Positions 53,001-61,590 of a stretch of 64,000 bases of DNA are shown piece by piece (positions within the stretch are counted from its first letter, which is position 1; every line of letters begins with the position of its first letter). This DNA comes from Verrucomicrobiaceae bacterium UBA2429 (GTDB taxonomy: Bacteria > Verrucomicrobiota > Verrucomicrobiia > Verrucomicrobiales > Verrucomicrobiaceae). The notes beneath the pieces were generated by a model, which saw nothing but the letters and a program-made list of their open reading frames with translations, had not been told where the DNA came from and ran no database searches. The stretch spans positions 340 through 64,339 of the forward strand of contig DDQZ01000067.1 in assembly GCA_002343505.1 (NCBI GenBank), in the 5' to 3' direction. The position numbers and the translations under genes are program-made.

Positions 53001-55443
53001 CATGCAGGATGACAATCTCATTGACGGCTCCCAGCCGGTGGAGATCACCGCCAGCGTGGCCAACTGGCCGCCCGCCACCGCCGGCATGACCGTCACCGAC
53101 AATGAATCCCTCCAGCTTTCCGTGAGCCTGCCCGCCATGCGCCTGGAAAGCGCGGGCCAGCTCGCGGGCGCGGGCCAGGTGGGCGCGGCGGGCACGCTGC
53201 TCGCGCCGCTGACGGTCACACTCGCCAGCGGCTCGCCGGGCAGGCTGGCCGTGGCTGCCGAGGTCGTCATCCCCGCCGGCCAGTCCAGCGCCGCTTTTGA
53301 CCTGCTGCCTGTGGACAACGCGCTCGTGGACGGCGCGGGGTCTGTCGAGGTCACCGCCGCCGCCGCGGGTTTTCAAAACGGCTCCGCTCAGATGATCGTG
53401 GCCGATGACGAGTCCCCCGCCGTGGCCGCCTTTCCCAGCCCTGCGGAGGGTCAAAACCCCGCCCCGCCTGATAGCGATCTGGCGTGGTCATACGATCCGC
53501 ACAGCGGCGGCGCGCCAGACTCCTACGAGGTCTATTTTCACTCCGCCGGCGGCCCGCCCGTGTTCCTCGGCATCGTCAACGACCCCGCCTGGGAACTGCC
53601 GCGCTTGAATCCCGAGTCGGCCTGCCAATGGCGTGTCGTCTCGCGTCTCGGCGGCCTCACCCGCGAGGGGCCGCTGTGGACCTTCACCACGCCGCCGGTG
53701 GGTCCGCTGAACCGGTTCGGCTGGGATCCTCTGCCGGAGGCGGTCATCCGCGGCGCGCCCTTCGCCGCGCGCGTCACGGCGCTGGACGAGCACGGCTATG
53801 AAGTCCCGGCTTTCACCGGCCAGGCCGCCATCTCCGCGCAAAACGCGCTGCCCGACACCACCACCGGCGCGGGCACCTTTGCCTGGCACTTCCCCTTTGC
53901 CACCTACTACCACGACGCCCGCAGCCAGAGCATCTACACACCCGCCGAGGCGGGACCGGCAGGCAGGCTCATGGCGATGGCCCTGGATGTGGCCGCCACG
54001 CCCGGCCAGCCGATGAGGAGCTTCACCGTGCGCATGAAGCACACCACGAAGCAGGACTATGTCAGCAGCCCGAACGCCTGGGAGGCCGGCGGCTGGACGG
54101 TGGTCTATTCCGCCGAGGAATCCGTGCCATCCACCGGCTGGCATTGGATCGAATTCGACACGCCCTTCGAATACAACGGCGTCCACAATCTCATGGTGGA
54201 CATCAGCTTCAACAACACCACCTACACCTCCCACGGCGCCACCCGCACCACCATCACCACCAACTACCGCACGCGCGCCTTCCTCACCGACAGCCAGTTC
54301 GGCGACCCCCTGCTTTGGGACGGCGGCACCCCCGCCGCCTCCGCCTACAACGGGCTGCCCAATCTGAAGCTGCGCCGCGAACCCGCCAGCACCACAGTCA
54401 CGCCCGGCACCACTGGCGACTTCGTCAACGGCGTCTGGAGCGGGCAGGTCACCGTCCTCGACATCGCGGAGGACACCCGCCTCAAAGCCACCCTCCCTGA
54501 GAACGACACCCTCTCCGGCCTGTCCACACCATTGCGCGTCGTCGCCGTCAACGACCTCCAGCTAGCCGCCGAGCCTCTCTTCACCGGCGGGCTGCAAAAC
54601 ACTCTGAACGGCGGCGGCCTCGGCGCCGGCTACGAGTATGAGTTTGAGATCGCCACCCAAGCCGATTTCAGCGACGCCGCCGGCACCGGATTCCTCGCCC
54701 AGCCCATGCATGTCTTCGGCCCGCTGCTCGACGGCCAGCTTTACCACTACCGCGCCCGCGCCCGCGCCGCCGGACTCACCGGCGCCTGGACCGCGCCGGA
54801 GCGCTCCACACAGGATGCCACTCCGCCGTTGATCAGCTTCACCACACCGGCCGGCGGCCTTGCCATGAGCGGCGAGATCCTGCTCTCCGGCGCGGCCTCG
54901 GACGCGGCCAGCGGCGTCGCCAGCCTCACCGTCAACGGCCAGGCCGCCGCCACCGGCAACGGCTTCACCAACTGGAGCAGCGCGCCCGCCTCACTGGCCG
55001 AAGGGCTGAACACTTTCTCCGTCTCCGCGGCCGACGGCGCCTCGCCGCCGAACACCGTCACCGAGCAGTGGCACATCACACGCATCACCGACAGCGCCGC
55101 CGACACCGACGGCAACGGCGTCTCCGCCCTGCTCGAATACGCCTTTCACGCCGCGGGCGAAAACGGCGCCGCCAGCCTGCCCTCGGCCGCCGTCGAGCAA
55201 GGCGGGCACGGCCCCTGCATCGTGCTTGCCTACCGGCGTCTCATCCACAACCCGTCAGGCATTCTCTACCTCATCGAAACCAGCGCCGATCTCGTGCGCT
55301 GGGATCCACCTGGGGAAAATCCGGTGATTATTGGAATGACACCGGACCCCGATGGCGTCACAGAAACCGTCGTCGTCCGCATCCAGCCCGCCGCCGGAGA
55401 GGATGGCTGCGCCTTCGCGCGCGTTCGAGTCGTCGTGCCCTGA
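50080..55443 (+). CDS. Giant secreted subtilisin-like S8 protease with Calx-beta and FN3-type repeats
   Basis: A 1787-aa exported protein. Signal/membrane anchor at the N-terminus (AAAVLALCCAAGVMLWLAG), then a propeptide-like region (about 50-205). Catalytic domain about 210-525: Asp in VVVAVIDSGMDMNHPDL (near 254), His in DDHGHGTHCAG (near 312) and Ser in FNSGTSMAAPHVSG (near 471), all intact. Then about three Calx-beta domains (roughly 807-1117, motifs VEEGGAPVLAKIT and VLVHDDEQG), FN3-type modules to about 1210, a jelly-roll-like section and further beta modules. The C-terminal DTDGNGVSALLEYAF is a typical verrucomicrobial end module. A membrane-protein gene follows after 5 nt. Confidence 0.92.
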   Translation: MKPPSPRPLAAAVLALCCAAGVMLWLAGRDEARSFFPQDQAADARRSAASAPARPHMAQMMAAARPQAEDRFAGLPVLEEKLHEARAAGESVTRRLRLVRDESFKHPLIRVEDEMSGGRLLRQRAMVADHVMVKPLDPRMPEADLLKRLDVPGASVRRRMPASGVWLVAFPLAGLETVPDALARFARLRDVVRVAEPDYIVHAGTTAYPNDPSFNELWGMDNTGQSGGVADADIDAPEAWSLHTGSRSVVVAVIDSGMDMNHPDLYPNLWVNPGEIPGNGIDDDGNGYVDDAHGWNFVNDTDNPQDDHGHGTHCAGTIGAAGDNSEGVAGVCWEVSLMPLKFLNSSGNGTLADAVEAVAYSTMMGVTLSSNSWGGGGFSQALLDEIVAADSAGILFVAAAGNAALNMDMTPDYPGSYNVPNLITVASTTSADGLSSFSNFGLTTTHLGAPGSDIYSTLPGGGYGFNSGTSMAAPHVSGACALLKSFKPGLTHHQMRALVLGTVDAIPALQGRTVTGGRLNAFSALMASDDILLSPSQELTVRGPVGGPFTPGAQVFTLSNQSPDTAPWSFSVNRSWVTLSAAEGVLPPGASTTVTATLNEEAGGLLAGVRTATFTLHNSGTGRSQTRIMRVRVTPPPLYSFNLDTDPGWARDGQWQHGAPQGQGALNFGFPDPASGATGSSVFGVNLAGDYTADPGSAQYLTAGPFDLTGMNSVSVRFKRWLNTDHLPWVEAAVEVSNDGVFWAALWDNGGAAITDSNWTEVEQDLSLIADGRPQVHVRWKHHVTASGAYPYSGWNLDDIEILGVPAVQLRMTLPASVEEGGAPVLAKITALPVLPSDLVVSLSSSRPGENLGLPATVVIPAGEEEAEFVITPLQDTLVDGTQAVLVTASAAGYPSHEAQVLVHDDEQGALGLILPATAAEGAGVLAGAATVTLAAPAQADILVSLASDRPDKLQPQSSVLIPSGATQAVFDLTMQDDNLIDGSQPVEITASVANWPPATAGMTVTDNESLQLSVSLPAMRLESAGQLAGAGQVGAAGTLLAPLTVTLASGSPGRLAVAAEVVIPAGQSSAAFDLLPVDNALVDGAGSVEVTAAAAGFQNGSAQMIVADDESPAVAAFPSPAEGQNPAPPDSDLAWSYDPHSGGAPDSYEVYFHSAGGPPVFLGIVNDPAWELPRLNPESACQWRVVSRLGGLTREGPLWTFTTPPVGPLNRFGWDPLPEAVIRGAPFAARVTALDEHGYEVPAFTGQAAISAQNALPDTTTGAGTFAWHFPFATYYHDARSQSIYTPAEAGPAGRLMAMALDVAATPGQPMRSFTVRMKHTTKQDYVSSPNAWEAGGWTVVYSAEESVPSTGWHWIEFDTPFEYNGVHNLMVDISFNNTTYTSHGATRTTITTNYRTRAFLTDSQFGDPLLWDGGTPAASAYNGLPNLKLRREPASTTVTPGTTGDFVNGVWSGQVTVLDIAEDTRLKATLPENDTLSGLSTPLRVVAVNDLQLAAEPLFTGGLQNTLNGGGLGAGYEYEFEIATQADFSDAAGTGFLAQPMHVFGPLLDGQLYHYRARARAAGLTGAWTAPERSTQDATPPLISFTTPAGGLAMSGEILLSGAASDAASGVASLTVNGQAAATGNGFTNWSSAPASLAEGLNTFSVSAADGASPPNTVTEQWHITRITDSAADTDGNGVSALLEYAFHAAGENGAASLPSAAVEQGGHGPCIVLAYRRLIHNPSGILYLIETSADLVRWDPPGENPVIIGMTPDPDGVTETVVVRIQPAAGEDGCAFARVRVVVP

Positions 55444-55448
55444 CCGCC

Positions 55449-56717
55449 ATGAAACACCACCTCCCTTTTTACCTCCTGGCAGCCCTCCTCGCCCTCATGG
55501 CTCCGCGCGCGCAGGCCCAGCCCGCTGAGAGCGCGCCGCCCGCCGCCGGGGCCGCTGCCGAAGCCGTTGAAAAAATGCTCCTGCCCGGCAAAACCGTCGC
55601 CGAGGCCGTCACCGAGGTCACCGGCGTCGCCATCAGCCCGCTGCTCGGCATGAGCGTCGTCGGCGCGTGGACCTACTACTGGGCCGAGGACCACATGCGC
55701 GCGCGCCTGCCCTGGTACTGCCACCCTTATGTCTGGGGCACCGGACTCGTGCTCATCGGCCTGTGCTTTTTGAAGGACTTCCTCGGCACCGCCGCGCCCC
55801 CGCTGGTGAAGAAGCCGCTCGATTTCGCCGAGCTTTTCGAGGACAAAATCAGCGCCCTCGTCGCCAGCACCGCCTTCGTCCCGCTCGTCGCGCTCGCCTT
55901 GTCCACGATGCAGCCGCTGCCCGACCAGGCGCTCGCCGCCGCCGCCGCGCCCGGCCTGGCCATGACGCCCTCCCTCGCCTGGCTCGAGTGGGGCCTGCGC
56001 ACACCCTGGGTCACCATCCCCGTCGCCGTCGCCGCCTTTCTCATCGTCTGGCTCAGCTCCCATGCCGTCAATGTCCTCATCGCCCTCTCCCCCTTCGGCA
56101 TCGTGGACTCCGCGTTAAAGCTCTTCAAGCTCGCCCTCTTCACCCTCGTCTTCGCCATCACCGCCGTCAGCGCCTGGGCGGGCATCGCCTTCTGCCTGCT
56201 GCTCATCCTCCTCGCCATGCTCGTGGCCGGCTGGTCCTTCCGCCTCAGCGTCTTCGGCGCCCTGATGGGGCGCGACTTCCTGCTCAACAAGCACGCCACC
56301 GCCGGCGAGATCGATGACGGCGTCAAAGGCTTCCTCTCCCGCAGCACCGCCGGCGTGCCCGCCCGCACCTACGGACGCATGGAAAACGACGCCGGCGGAA
56401 GCGCCGTTTTCGCCTACCGGCCCTGGCTCATCCTGCCGGAGAAACGCATCCTCCTGCCCGCCGAAGGCCGCGTGCTCTGCAAGGGCGTCCTCCACCCCGG
56501 ACTGCTGCACAGGGACGCGCCGGACGCCGCGGAAAAGACCCGCCTGCGCGGCTGCCTCATTCTCCTGCCGCGCTACCGGGGCCTTGAGGAAAGCATCGCC
56601 GCCCGGCACGGCTGCCAGGAGATCGTGGACAGCGCCCTGCTGCGCGGATTCAAAGCCGTGCGCCACTGGTTCGTCGAGATGCTCGCCCTCGGCAGACCGC
56701 GCGAGCGCCTCGCCTGA
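55449..56717 (+). CDS. Multi-span membrane protein linked to the subtilase
   Basis: A 422-aa protein with signal peptide (FYLLAALLALMAPRAQA) and about six membrane helices between residues 65 and 270 (PYVWGTGLVLIGLCFLK, ASTAFVPLVALALSTM and WVTIPVAVAAFLIVWLSSHAVNVLIALSP among them). The C-terminal third is soluble with Leu/Arg-rich helices. The start is the ATG at 55449, just 5 nt after the protease stop. No family is recognised; coexpression suggests a role with the protease, for example membrane association or secretion (inference). Confidence 0.7.
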   Translation: MKHHLPFYLLAALLALMAPRAQAQPAESAPPAAGAAAEAVEKMLLPGKTVAEAVTEVTGVAISPLLGMSVVGAWTYYWAEDHMRARLPWYCHPYVWGTGLVLIGLCFLKDFLGTAAPPLVKKPLDFAELFEDKISALVASTAFVPLVALALSTMQPLPDQALAAAAAPGLAMTPSLAWLEWGLRTPWVTIPVAVAAFLIVWLSSHAVNVLIALSPFGIVDSALKLFKLALFTLVFAITAVSAWAGIAFCLLLILLAMLVAGWSFRLSVFGALMGRDFLLNKHATAGEIDDGVKGFLSRSTAGVPARTYGRMENDAGGSAVFAYRPWLILPEKRILLPAEGRVLCKGVLHPGLLHRDAPDAAEKTRLRGCLILLPRYRGLEESIAARHGCQEIVDSALLRGFKAVRHWFVEMLALGRPRERLA

Positions 56718-56765
56718 AAAATCCCGCGCTTTCCGCGCGGCCGCGCGTAACCTCGGCCCGCGCTG

Positions 56766-58055
56766 ATGTCCTCGCTCTTCATCTGGTTCCGGCTGCTCTT
56801 CAACTGCCGCTTCTACTACCCCGTCTTCACGATCCTGTTCCTTGATCTCGGCCTCAGCATCGCCGAGTTCGCAGCGCTCAATGTCGTCTGGGCCGTCACC
56901 ATCGTCCTCCTCGAGGTGCCATCCGGCGCGCTGGCCGACCGCTTTGGCCGCAGGCCCCTCATTGTCGCCGCCGGCTGGCTCATGGTCGCCGAGATGGCCG
57001 TGCTCTGCCTCATGCCCGTCGGGGATCACGGCACCGTCCTCTGGCTCTTCGTCCTCAACCGCATCCTCAGCGGTGCCGCCGAGGCCTGCGCCAGCGGAGC
57101 GGACGAGGCCCTGGCCTACGACTCCCTCCCGGAGCAGGACCGCGCCGCGCTCTGGCCCGCAGTGCTCGCGCGCCTCAGCCGTGCCATGGCCCTCGGCTTC
57201 ATCGTCTCCTCCGTCACCGGCGCCGTCATGTATGATCATGCCAAAGTCAACGCCCTGCTCGCCTGGCTCGGCATGGACGCCATGCCGCGCCCCCTCACCC
57301 TGAAGCTGCCGCTGCTCATGAACCTCCTCACCGGCGTCGCCTGCCTCCTCGTCGCCCTGCGCATGAGGGAGCCCGCCGCCCATGACACCCGGCCCCGCCT
57401 GCCCTGGACCGCCGAGACCGCGCGCGCCCTGCGGGGCATGTTCGGCACCGGCCTCTGGATCTGGAGGCGCCACGGCGTCTTCCGCCTCCTCGTGCTCGCC
57501 GTCGTCTTCGACAGCGTCATCCGCCTCTTCCTCACCGTCGCCAGCCAGTACTACCGCCTCATCGGCATCGGCGAGGCGTGGTATGGAGTCATCGGCACCA
57601 CCGCCGCCCTGCTCGGACTGGCCAGCGCCGGCATGATGGAAAAAATGACCCTGCGTTCCACCCTGCGCGGAAACTTCGCCTTCCTCGCCCTGCTCACCCT
57701 CGGCGGACTCGCCTGCGCCGCCGCCGCCGCGCCCGGCTGGCCCGGCGTGGCCCTCGTCATGCCCGTCATGCTCGCCATGCGCTTCCTTCAGTTCTTCCTT
57801 TCCCACTACCTCAACGCGGAAACCGGCTCCGACCGCCGCGCCACCGTGCTCAGCTTCCGCGGCCTCGCCACCAACCTCGCCTACGGCGGCATGACCCTGA
57901 TCTTCGGCTGGCACACCGGCTGGCTCAAAAGCGCCCGCGAACCGCCCGCGGACGACCTCATCGTCTTCGCGGACAGCTTGAAAATTTGGCCCGCCTGGTT
58001 CGCCGCCACCCTCCTGCTCTCCCTCCTCCTCATCACCTGGCACTCCCGCCGCTGA
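56766..58055 (+). CDS. MFS transporter
   Basis: A 429-aa inner-membrane protein with 12 predicted helices. Hallmark motif A is seen between helices 2 and 3 (GALADRFGRRPLIVAAGWLM), preceded by VVWAVTIVLLEVPSGALADR, and helix 5 has the MALGFIVSSVTGAVM pattern. A central basic loop around residues 200-220 separates the halves. The overall type is a drug:proton or small-solute MFS; the substrate cannot be told. It lies 48 nt downstream of the membrane-protein gene, probably in the same unit as the subtilase. Confidence 0.88.
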   Translation: MSSLFIWFRLLFNCRFYYPVFTILFLDLGLSIAEFAALNVVWAVTIVLLEVPSGALADRFGRRPLIVAAGWLMVAEMAVLCLMPVGDHGTVLWLFVLNRILSGAAEACASGADEALAYDSLPEQDRAALWPAVLARLSRAMALGFIVSSVTGAVMYDHAKVNALLAWLGMDAMPRPLTLKLPLLMNLLTGVACLLVALRMREPAAHDTRPRLPWTAETARALRGMFGTGLWIWRRHGVFRLLVLAVVFDSVIRLFLTVASQYYRLIGIGEAWYGVIGTTAALLGLASAGMMEKMTLRSTLRGNFAFLALLTLGGLACAAAAAPGWPGVALVMPVMLAMRFLQFFLSHYLNAETGSDRRATVLSFRGLATNLAYGGMTLIFGWHTGWLKSAREPPADDLIVFADSLKIWPAWFAATLLLSLLLITWHSRR

Positions 58056-58585
58056 GAGCTGACAGACGGCCGGGAGCGACTGGGGATCGGAGGGGTGGCG
58101 CGGGGGCGCGGCTCCCGGGAGAGCACTCGCTATCGTCCAGCACTCCTGGGCTGCATCACCCAAGCCCGTCGGGCTTGGATGGGTTGCCTGTCCGAGTTGT
58201 TGAACCCATCCAGCAACTTCCAACTCCCGTTGAATGCCCCTGAAGCGCTCTTCAACTCTGTTTATGTAACGATGCTGGTTGATTCCCCTCATCCCGCCCG
58301 CCGTCGCCTGAGCCAAAACATGGGAAGTCATGAAACAGCTCTGCATCCCTTTCATCATCGTCTCCAGCATGGTTGCGGCAACCTTGGCACTGCACGCCCA
58401 CGAAGCGCCGGTATTGTGGCCGGGATGCGCGCGCTCTCACCTTGGGCCAGAGCGGCGGCGCCTGGTGTGCGAGCGCGGAAATACGCACCCTGCCAGCCTC
58501 CCGGCAGCGACACGCTGCTCCGCGTCCAAAAAATTTTCATGATCCTGGATTGTCAAAATCCGCAGAATGATTTATTATTGAAATT
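58056..58585. other. 530-bp intergenic region with decayed coding traces and the wecB promoter
   Basis: Contains a possible remnant at 58330-58542 (a start resembling a signal peptide, KQLCIPFIIVSSMVAATLALHA, followed by unlike sequence) that looks decayed. The left part (about 58130-58270) encodes, on the minus strand, a short peptide reminiscent of dispersed intergenic repeats, but no second copy is visible here. The right end carries the promoter of the glycan operon. No full gene is recognised. Confidence 0.5.
58550..58578 (+). promoter_or_regulatory. Promoter of the glycan operon, predicted leaderless start
   Basis: TTGTCA (58550-58555) and TATTAT (58573-58578) are separated by exactly 17 nt, each matching consensus at five of six positions. 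The start site would fall at about 58585-58586, on the ATG of the UDP-GlcNAc 2-epimerase gene at 58586, so the mRNA would be leaderless. No ribosome binding site is seen before this ATG. Confidence 0.65.
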
Positions 58586-59794
58586 ATGGAAGTTGTAAAA
58601 GAGCCAAGCCGCCCCCTTCTCCTCTTTTGTCTCGGCACCCGGCCGGAGATGATCAAGCTCGCGCCGGTCATCCTGCTGGCCAAGCAGCGCGGCATGGACA
58701 CCCTGCTGGTAAACACCGGCCAGCACGCGGACCTGCTTTCGCCTTTGTTCGACCTCTTCGGGCTGCATCCCGACCATGACCTGACGGTGATGTGCGCGAA
58801 CCAGACGCTCAACGGCCTGCTGGCGCGCATCCTCGAAAGGCTGGACCCCATTCTCGAAAAAGCCGCGCCGAGCCATGTCATCGTGCAGGGAGACACGGCC
58901 ACGGCGCTGGCCGGCGCGCTGGCCGCCTTCAACCGCAAAATCCCCGTGGCGCATGTCGAGGCGGGGCTGCGCTCCGGCAACCGCCTGAGTCCCTTCCCGG
59001 AGGAAATGAACCGCCGCCTGGTCACGGAGATCGCGGACCTGCACTTCGCCGCCACGACGCTGAACCGGGACACTCTGCTGGCCGGGGGCGTGCCCGCGGA
59101 GCGCATCCACACCACGGGCAACAGCGTGGTGGACGCGCTGCACCACACCCTGGCGCGGAGCAAGCCGGGCATTGACCTGCTGGCGCTGCGCCGGCAGGTG
59201 GCGGGCCGCCGCGTGGTGCTGCTGACCACGCACCGGCGGGAAAACTTCGGCGACACCATGCGCGCCTATTTGCGCTCGCTGCGCCGTTTTGTGGAGGCGC
59301 ACCCGGACCTGTGCGTGGTCTTCCCCATGCACCCGAACCCGAATGTGCGCGCCGCCGCCGAGGCGGAGCTGGGCGGGTGCGACCAGGTCATCATCACCAG
59401 CCCGCTCGGCTATGCCGACTTCGTGCATTTGCTCAACGACGCCTGGCTCATCGTCTCCGACTCCGGCGGCATCCAGGAGGAGGCATCCGCGCTGGGCAAG
59501 CCGATCCTCGTTTTGCGCGAGAACACGGAGCGCCCGGAAGGCGTGCATGCCGGAGTGGCGCGGCTCGCGGGCGAGCAGCCCGACCAGCTCGACCGCCTGC
59601 TGGGCGGGGCTGTGGCGGACAAAGCCTGGTTCGAGCAGGCCGCGAAGGCTGAAAAAGTGTATGGCGACGGCCGAGCCGCCGCGCGCATCCTGGATGTGCT
59701 GGCCGGCCCAGCGCCCGCCAAGGCCGCTCCGGCCCACTCCCCCGCCCTGCTGCATGGATTCGCCGCCGCCGCCCCCCTCCTGCAAGCCTCATGA
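58586..59794 (+). CDS. wecB: UDP-N-acetylglucosamine 2-epimerase (non-hydrolysing)
   Basis: A 402-aa GT-B-fold epimerase converting UDP-GlcNAc to UDP-ManNAc. N-terminal FCLGTRPEMIKLAPVI, VQGDTATALAGALAAF and HVEAGLRSGNRLSPFPEEMNRR are signature segments; THRRENFGDTM, DSGGIQEEASALGKPILVLREN and TERPEG complete the active site. The C-terminal 40 residues are Ala/Pro-rich. First gene of the glycan operon; its stop overlaps the deacetylase start (ATGA), so translation is coupled. Its product feeds ManNAc-containing polysaccharides. Confidence 0.93.
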   Translation: MEVVKEPSRPLLLFCLGTRPEMIKLAPVILLAKQRGMDTLLVNTGQHADLLSPLFDLFGLHPDHDLTVMCANQTLNGLLARILERLDPILEKAAPSHVIVQGDTATALAGALAAFNRKIPVAHVEAGLRSGNRLSPFPEEMNRRLVTEIADLHFAATTLNRDTLLAGGVPAERIHTTGNSVVDALHHTLARSKPGIDLLALRRQVAGRRVVLLTTHRRENFGDTMRAYLRSLRRFVEAHPDLCVVFPMHPNPNVRAAAEAELGGCDQVIITSPLGYADFVHLLNDAWLIVSDSGGIQEEASALGKPILVLRENTERPEGVHAGVARLAGEQPDQLDRLLGGAVADKAWFEQAAKAEKVYGDGRAAARILDVLAGPAPAKAAPAHSPALLHGFAAAAPLLQAS

Positions 59795-60747
59795 ACGACC
59801 GCGCCGCCAGTGTCTCCATAGACCTCGACAACCAATGGGCCTACATGAAGACCCAGGGCTGCGCGGGCTGGGAAGAGTTTCCCAGCTATCTGGAAAAGGT
59901 GGCGCCGCGCATCCTGGAGACGCTGCGTCTTTGCGGCCTGCGGGCGACGTTTTTCATGGTCGGCAAGGACGCCGCGCTGGAGAAAAACCGCGCCCCCCTG
60001 CGCGCCATCGCCGACGCCGGGCACGAGATCGCCAATCACTCCTTCCTGCACGAGCCGTGGCTGCATCTCTACGATGACGCGGAACTGCGGCGGGACTTCG
60101 ATCAGGCGGAGGAAAGCATCGCCGCCGCCACGGGAGCGCGCCCGCAGGGCTTCCGCGGACCCGGCTTCAGCACCTCGCCCGCCGTGCGCGCGCTGCTGAG
60201 GGAGCGCGGTTATGTGTATGACGCCTCCATCCTGCCCACCTTCATCGGCGGACTGGCGCGCGCATATTTCTTCATGACCTCGAAGCTGCCCGCCGAGGAA
60301 AAAAAGCGCCGCTCCCGGCTTTATGGACGTTTCAGCGACGGCTTCACACCCCTGCGCCCCTACGCCATTGAGCCGGGACTCATCGAGGTGCCCGTGACCA
60401 CCCTGCCGCTGCTGCGCACGCCCATTCATCTGAGCTACCTGCTTTTCCTCGGCCAATACGCCATGCCCCTGGCCCATGCCTACTGGCACAGCGCCGTGGC
60501 CGCCTGCCGCGCCGCCGGAGTCGGCCCCTCCCTGCTGCTGCACCCCACGGATTTCCTGGATGCTGACGATGTGCCCGCCATGCGCTTTTTCCCCGCCATG
60601 CGCCTGCCCTCGGCGCGCAAGATCGCCCTCGTGCGCCTCACGCTGGAAAGCCTGCGCGCGCACTGGTCCACCGGCACCCTGCTGCGCCACGCGCAGAGCC
60701 TGGCCGGAGAAAACACCGCCTGTCTGCAAAAAGTCCAAGCCTGTTAA
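59791..60747 (+). CDS. Polysaccharide deacetylase (NodB-type, CE4)
   Basis: A 318-aa metal-dependent deacetylase removing acetyl groups from N-acetylated sugars. Motif 1 is SIDLDNQWAY (catalytic Asp and metal Asp), motif 2 HEIANHSFLHEPW (metal His pair), and RGPGFSTSPAVRALL is motif 3. The motif-1 form DLDN differs from the textbook FDDG and resembles the exopolysaccharide-cluster subgroup. It overlaps the end of wecB by 4 nt and is 22 nt upstream of the glycosyltransferase, so it is probably part of the same glycan pathway. No signal peptide, so action on a cytoplasmic precursor is suggested. Confidence 0.88.
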   Translation: MNDRAASVSIDLDNQWAYMKTQGCAGWEEFPSYLEKVAPRILETLRLCGLRATFFMVGKDAALEKNRAPLRAIADAGHEIANHSFLHEPWLHLYDDAELRRDFDQAEESIAAATGARPQGFRGPGFSTSPAVRALLRERGYVYDASILPTFIGGLARAYFFMTSKLPAEEKKRRSRLYGRFSDGFTPLRPYAIEPGLIEVPVTTLPLLRTPIHLSYLLFLGQYAMPLAHAYWHSAVAACRAAGVGPSLLLHPTDFLDADDVPAMRFFPAMRLPSARKIALVRLTLESLRAHWSTGTLLRHAQSLAGENTACLQKVQAC

Positions 60748-60769
60748 TCCCGCACCCGACACACCCACC

Positions 60770-61564
60770 ATGAGCACCGCAGCATCCATCCAGGAAGTCG
60801 CCGTCGTCCTGCCAGCCTTCAACGAGGAGAAAGACCTCCCCAACCTGCTCGCGCGCATCCGCGAGACCCTCACCGCCCAGCCTTTCAAATACCAGGTCAT
60901 CGTCGTGGACGACGGCTCGGCGGACCGCACCGCCGAGATCGCCCGCGAGGCCGCCGCCGCCATGCCGCTGCGCCTCATCCAGCATGAGAAAAACAGCGGC
61001 CTTGGCATGGCCATCCAGACCGGACTGTCCGCCGCCATGAAATGCGCGGACATGGTCGTGGTCATGGACTCGGACAACACGCATGATCCCATCCACGTCA
61101 TGGAAATGGTGGCCGAGATGGAAGGCGGGGACACCGATGTCGTCATCGCCTCCCGCTTTCAGCCCGGCAGCGTCGTCATCGGGGTGCCCGCCTACCGCCA
61201 GCTCCTGAGCATCGGCTGTTTCCTGCTCATGAAAGTGCTCGCGCCCTACCGCGGCGTGCGGGACTACTCCACCGGCTTCCGCGGCTACCGCGCCAGCATC
61301 CTCCAGCGCCTGGCCGCCGTGCATGGCGAAGACAAGCTGGTGGAGGAAAGCGGCTTCGTCTGCATGCTTGAGGTGCTGCTCAAGCTGCGCGCCCTCGGCG
61401 CCCGCGCCTGCGAGATCCCCTACACCCTGCGTTATGACTTGAAGGCCGGCGCCAGCAAGCTGCGCATCTGGCGCACCTTGAAACGCTACCTCGCCGTCGT
61501 GGCCCGCCACCGCTCCAGCAAAACCGAGCCCGCCCTGATGAAGGTGGCCGAAGCACGCGCCTAA
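60770..61564 (+). CDS. GT2 family glycosyltransferase (dolichyl-phosphate-mannose-synthase-like)
   Basis: A 264-aa inverting glycosyltransferase with GT-A fold. VAVVLPAFNEEKDLPNLL and IVVDDGSADRTAEIA near the N-terminus bind the nucleotide, VVVMDSDNTHDP carries the DxD metal motif, and DYSTGFRGYRASILQRL is the acceptor-side signature of DPM-like enzymes. No membrane helices, so it acts at the cytoplasmic face, probably on a lipid-linked carrier. The start at 60770 matches the family length; upstream codons in frame are not conserved. Third gene of the operon. Confidence 0.9.
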   Translation: MSTAASIQEVAVVLPAFNEEKDLPNLLARIRETLTAQPFKYQVIVVDDGSADRTAEIAREAAAAMPLRLIQHEKNSGLGMAIQTGLSAAMKCADMVVVMDSDNTHDPIHVMEMVAEMEGGDTDVVIASRFQPGSVVIGVPAYRQLLSIGCFLLMKVLAPYRGVRDYSTGFRGYRASILQRLAAVHGEDKLVEESGFVCMLEVLLKLRALGARACEIPYTLRYDLKAGASKLRIWRTLKRYLAVVARHRSSKTEPALMKVAEARA

Positions 61565-61590
61565 CCCTCGACCAAAGCCGCAGCCGCTGT

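Noticed and set aside
51358..53454. 698-codon minus-strand open frame inside the subtilase gene
   Set aside because: Antisense to a clear multi-domain protease, with low-complexity Arg/Gly/Val sequence.
56115..58370. 751-codon minus-strand open frame over the MFS gene
   Set aside because: Glu/Gly/Ala-rich shadow of a membrane protein gene; only its first 60 codons lie in intergenic DNA and these look like a repeat.
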